Source: Clarkia xantiana subsp. parviflora
Taxonomy: Eukaryota; Streptophyta; Magnoliopsida; Myrtales; Onagraceae
Reading direction: 5' to 3'
Length of the DNA: 64,000 nucleotides
Assembly: GCA_036873135.1 (NCBI GenBank)
Contig: JAPTYO010000058.1
Coordinates: 1-64,000, forward strand
In this document: piece after piece, positions 62,680-64,000 of the stretch
Layout of the letters: every line of letters begins with the position of its first letter
How positions within the stretch are numbered: the stretch's first letter is position 1
Translations under genes and position numbers: made by a program
The notes under the pieces: model-generated
Told to the model about the DNA's origin: nothing
What the model saw: only the letters and a program-made list of their open reading frames with translations
The model's database searches: none

Positions 62680-64000
62680 AGCTCAATTTTAGGAGGCATA
62701 ATAGGATATAGACCAATGCTTATATTGAAAATACTAACCTCCTCTGTCATTGCTAAAAACATCTGCCTCAGGTCATCGGCTTTCACATCTTGGCGAGAAA
62801 TTTTGTCATTATTCTTCAGCTTTCCAAGCTTCGAGACCTAAAGAAGAGAAGAAATCAGCATGATTGATAAGACAACTCAAGAGACCCTTCATCCTAAAAC
62901 ACTATACAAACTCTCATTGAGACATATATCAGATACCTTGGTTTCTCCTTCAACAATGTGACGTACAGTGGCGCCAAATTCCTCTTCTATTCTCTCAAAA
63001 GTGACAACATCTGTATCCTCTACAGTGTCATGGAGTAGCCCAGCAGCAATAGATTCCCAGTCCAGCTCCTACAACGAAATAGGACTTACAGTTGTATTGC
63101 TTGAGACTATAGAGCGTTATTCATAGTACTTACAAGTTCTCCAAGAATTTGAGCCACTTCAACAGGATGAATAATGAATGGTTCTCCACTGCGCCTCTTT
63201 TGACCATCATGAGCCTCAAAAGCAAGCTGAAAATGCCAGAAGCTACACTTGACTATAGATTTCAAGAAAGTAAAAAGCAAAGAAGACTTGTTTATTAGAA
63301 AATAGTGGAGTACCTTTAGAGCGCTGTGAACCAACTCCATTTCATTTGGTGAAAGATATGCTATAGTTGGCTTCAAATACTGTTTGGAACAGTATAACTA
63401 TAATGTCAAGCAATCAAACTAAGGGAGAACACGCGTTTAATACAGAATGAAGTGAAACGTTCTTGAAGTTTGTACCTCCCATAAGGTTTCAGGAGAAACC
63501 TCATTTGATGATTCTGAACAGCTTGATGAAGAACAATGAAGCTGCCATCTTTTGTGTGGAGCATAAGACACACTTGGTCTGAAGATACCCCTAAGGACCA
63601 TGATCTCTGGCATTTCAGCAGCTGAATATAAGGCTTCGTATCTCTGGAAAATATAAAGGGAATACTACCATCATCAAGTGTCTTGTCTTTAAAAGGGATA
63701 GAATACACTCAACAAAGCTAGAGGGTATGTATTATAAGCCTCTAAGCCACAGATTGATTATTATAAAACATTGCTCTGCCCAGATTGTAAACAAATGGAA
63801 CTTGAAATAAGAAATTCCTAGAGAGGAAATACGATGATAGTGTGAATCCACAAATCCTTCATTTCTAATGATTCAATACCCAAATAAAGGGTTAAACCAG
63901 ATGACTGGACAAGAGAAACACCTTCGAGGTAATGATCCGAAAATTCACATCTTTGATTCGATCTCGTCTTCCTGTCCTTGCAGAGAACAATGACGGACTG
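57812..64000 (-). CDS. RSH1: RelA/SpoT homologue 1, (p)ppGpp hydrolase-type (partial, 5' end outside window)
   Basis: Plastid (p)ppGpp-metabolising enzyme. Coding-order exons: 64000-63922 (partial), 63643-63476, 63379-63314, 63226-63134, 63068-62937, 62837-62739, 62633-62556, 62470-62399, 61859-61752, 61568-61471, 60755-60695, 60582-60520, 60416-60360, 60250-60149, 60056-59898, 59796-59665, 59562-59476, 59352-59281, 59117-59031, 58939-58477, 58213-58152, 58065-57994 and 57919-57812. All phases agree, giving 838 residues; about 50 N-terminal residues are missing. The HD hydrolase domain is intact (RRSGEPFIIHPVEVA, GLLHDTVEDT, KLADRLHNMRTL). The synthetase-like domain keeps KDYIATPKPNGYQSLHT and LEVQIRTEEMD but lacks the GRxK motif and the Asp before xxAxR. 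TGS (FVFTPRGE...LPKGATAIDYAY) and ACT (from DRKGIMAEVTTAL) regions follow, ending in LLEC. The match to plant RSH1 is clear. Confidence 0.95.
62637..62676. repeat. 40-nt homopolymer A run (T run in RSH1 sense) at a splice acceptor
   Basis: Forty uninterrupted A on the + strand. In the sense strand of RSH1 this is a 40-nt poly-T tract directly followed by CAG and the exon 62633-62556 (VRVIIVKLADRLHN). It therefore serves as an extreme polypyrimidine tract. The length should be treated as approximate because homopolymers are prone to sequencing error. Confidence 0.9.

Overview
The window is nuclear DNA of a flowering plant, almost certainly a eudicot. The evidence is AT-rich sequence, many short GT-AG introns, a family of roughly 179-bp satellite repeats, and plant-type genes: a plastid carbamoyl-phosphate synthase large chain, an ALIS/CDC50 flippase subunit, and the RSH1 (p)ppGpp regulator with a C-terminal ACT region. 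I cannot name the species.

Layout: (1) 1-18107 is one very homogeneous tandem array of about 101 monomers of ~179 bp. It enters from outside the window and becomes more divergent near its right edge. (2) 18.3-46 kb is a gene island: an unrecognised five-exon gene with a damaged first exon (+); CARB (-) and STR1 (+), divergent and sharing a 375-bp spacer; a 4.4-kb gene-poor spacer with small duplications and a GC-rich hAT-like remnant; an ALIS1-type gene (+); a two-domain lysozyme/transglycosylase-like gene (+); a renalase-like FAD oxidoreductase gene (-); and a spacer with a long foldback hairpin and an LTR-like remnant. (3) 46806-55798 is a second array of the same satellite in the opposite orientation. 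It has about 50 diverged monomers arranged as two copies of a ~4.1-kb, 22-23-monomer higher-order block. (4) 56-64 kb holds an unrecognised acidic protein gene with two membrane segments (+) and most of RSH1 (-), whose 5' end lies beyond the window.

Exon models were built by hand from GT-AG sites and checked for reading-phase continuity. CARB, STR1, ALIS1, the transglycosylase-like gene, the oxidoreductase and RSH1 all close in frame at plausible lengths. The genes are unrelated housekeeping functions: arginine/pyrimidine precursor synthesis, sulfur transfer, lipid flipping and plastid stringent response. I see no operon-like or cluster logic. The most unusual items are the satellite architecture (inverted subfamilies around a gene island, with a 23-mer higher-order repeat) and the transglycosylase-like gene, which arose by internal duplication that kept its intron phases and whose second domain has lost the catalytic Glu.
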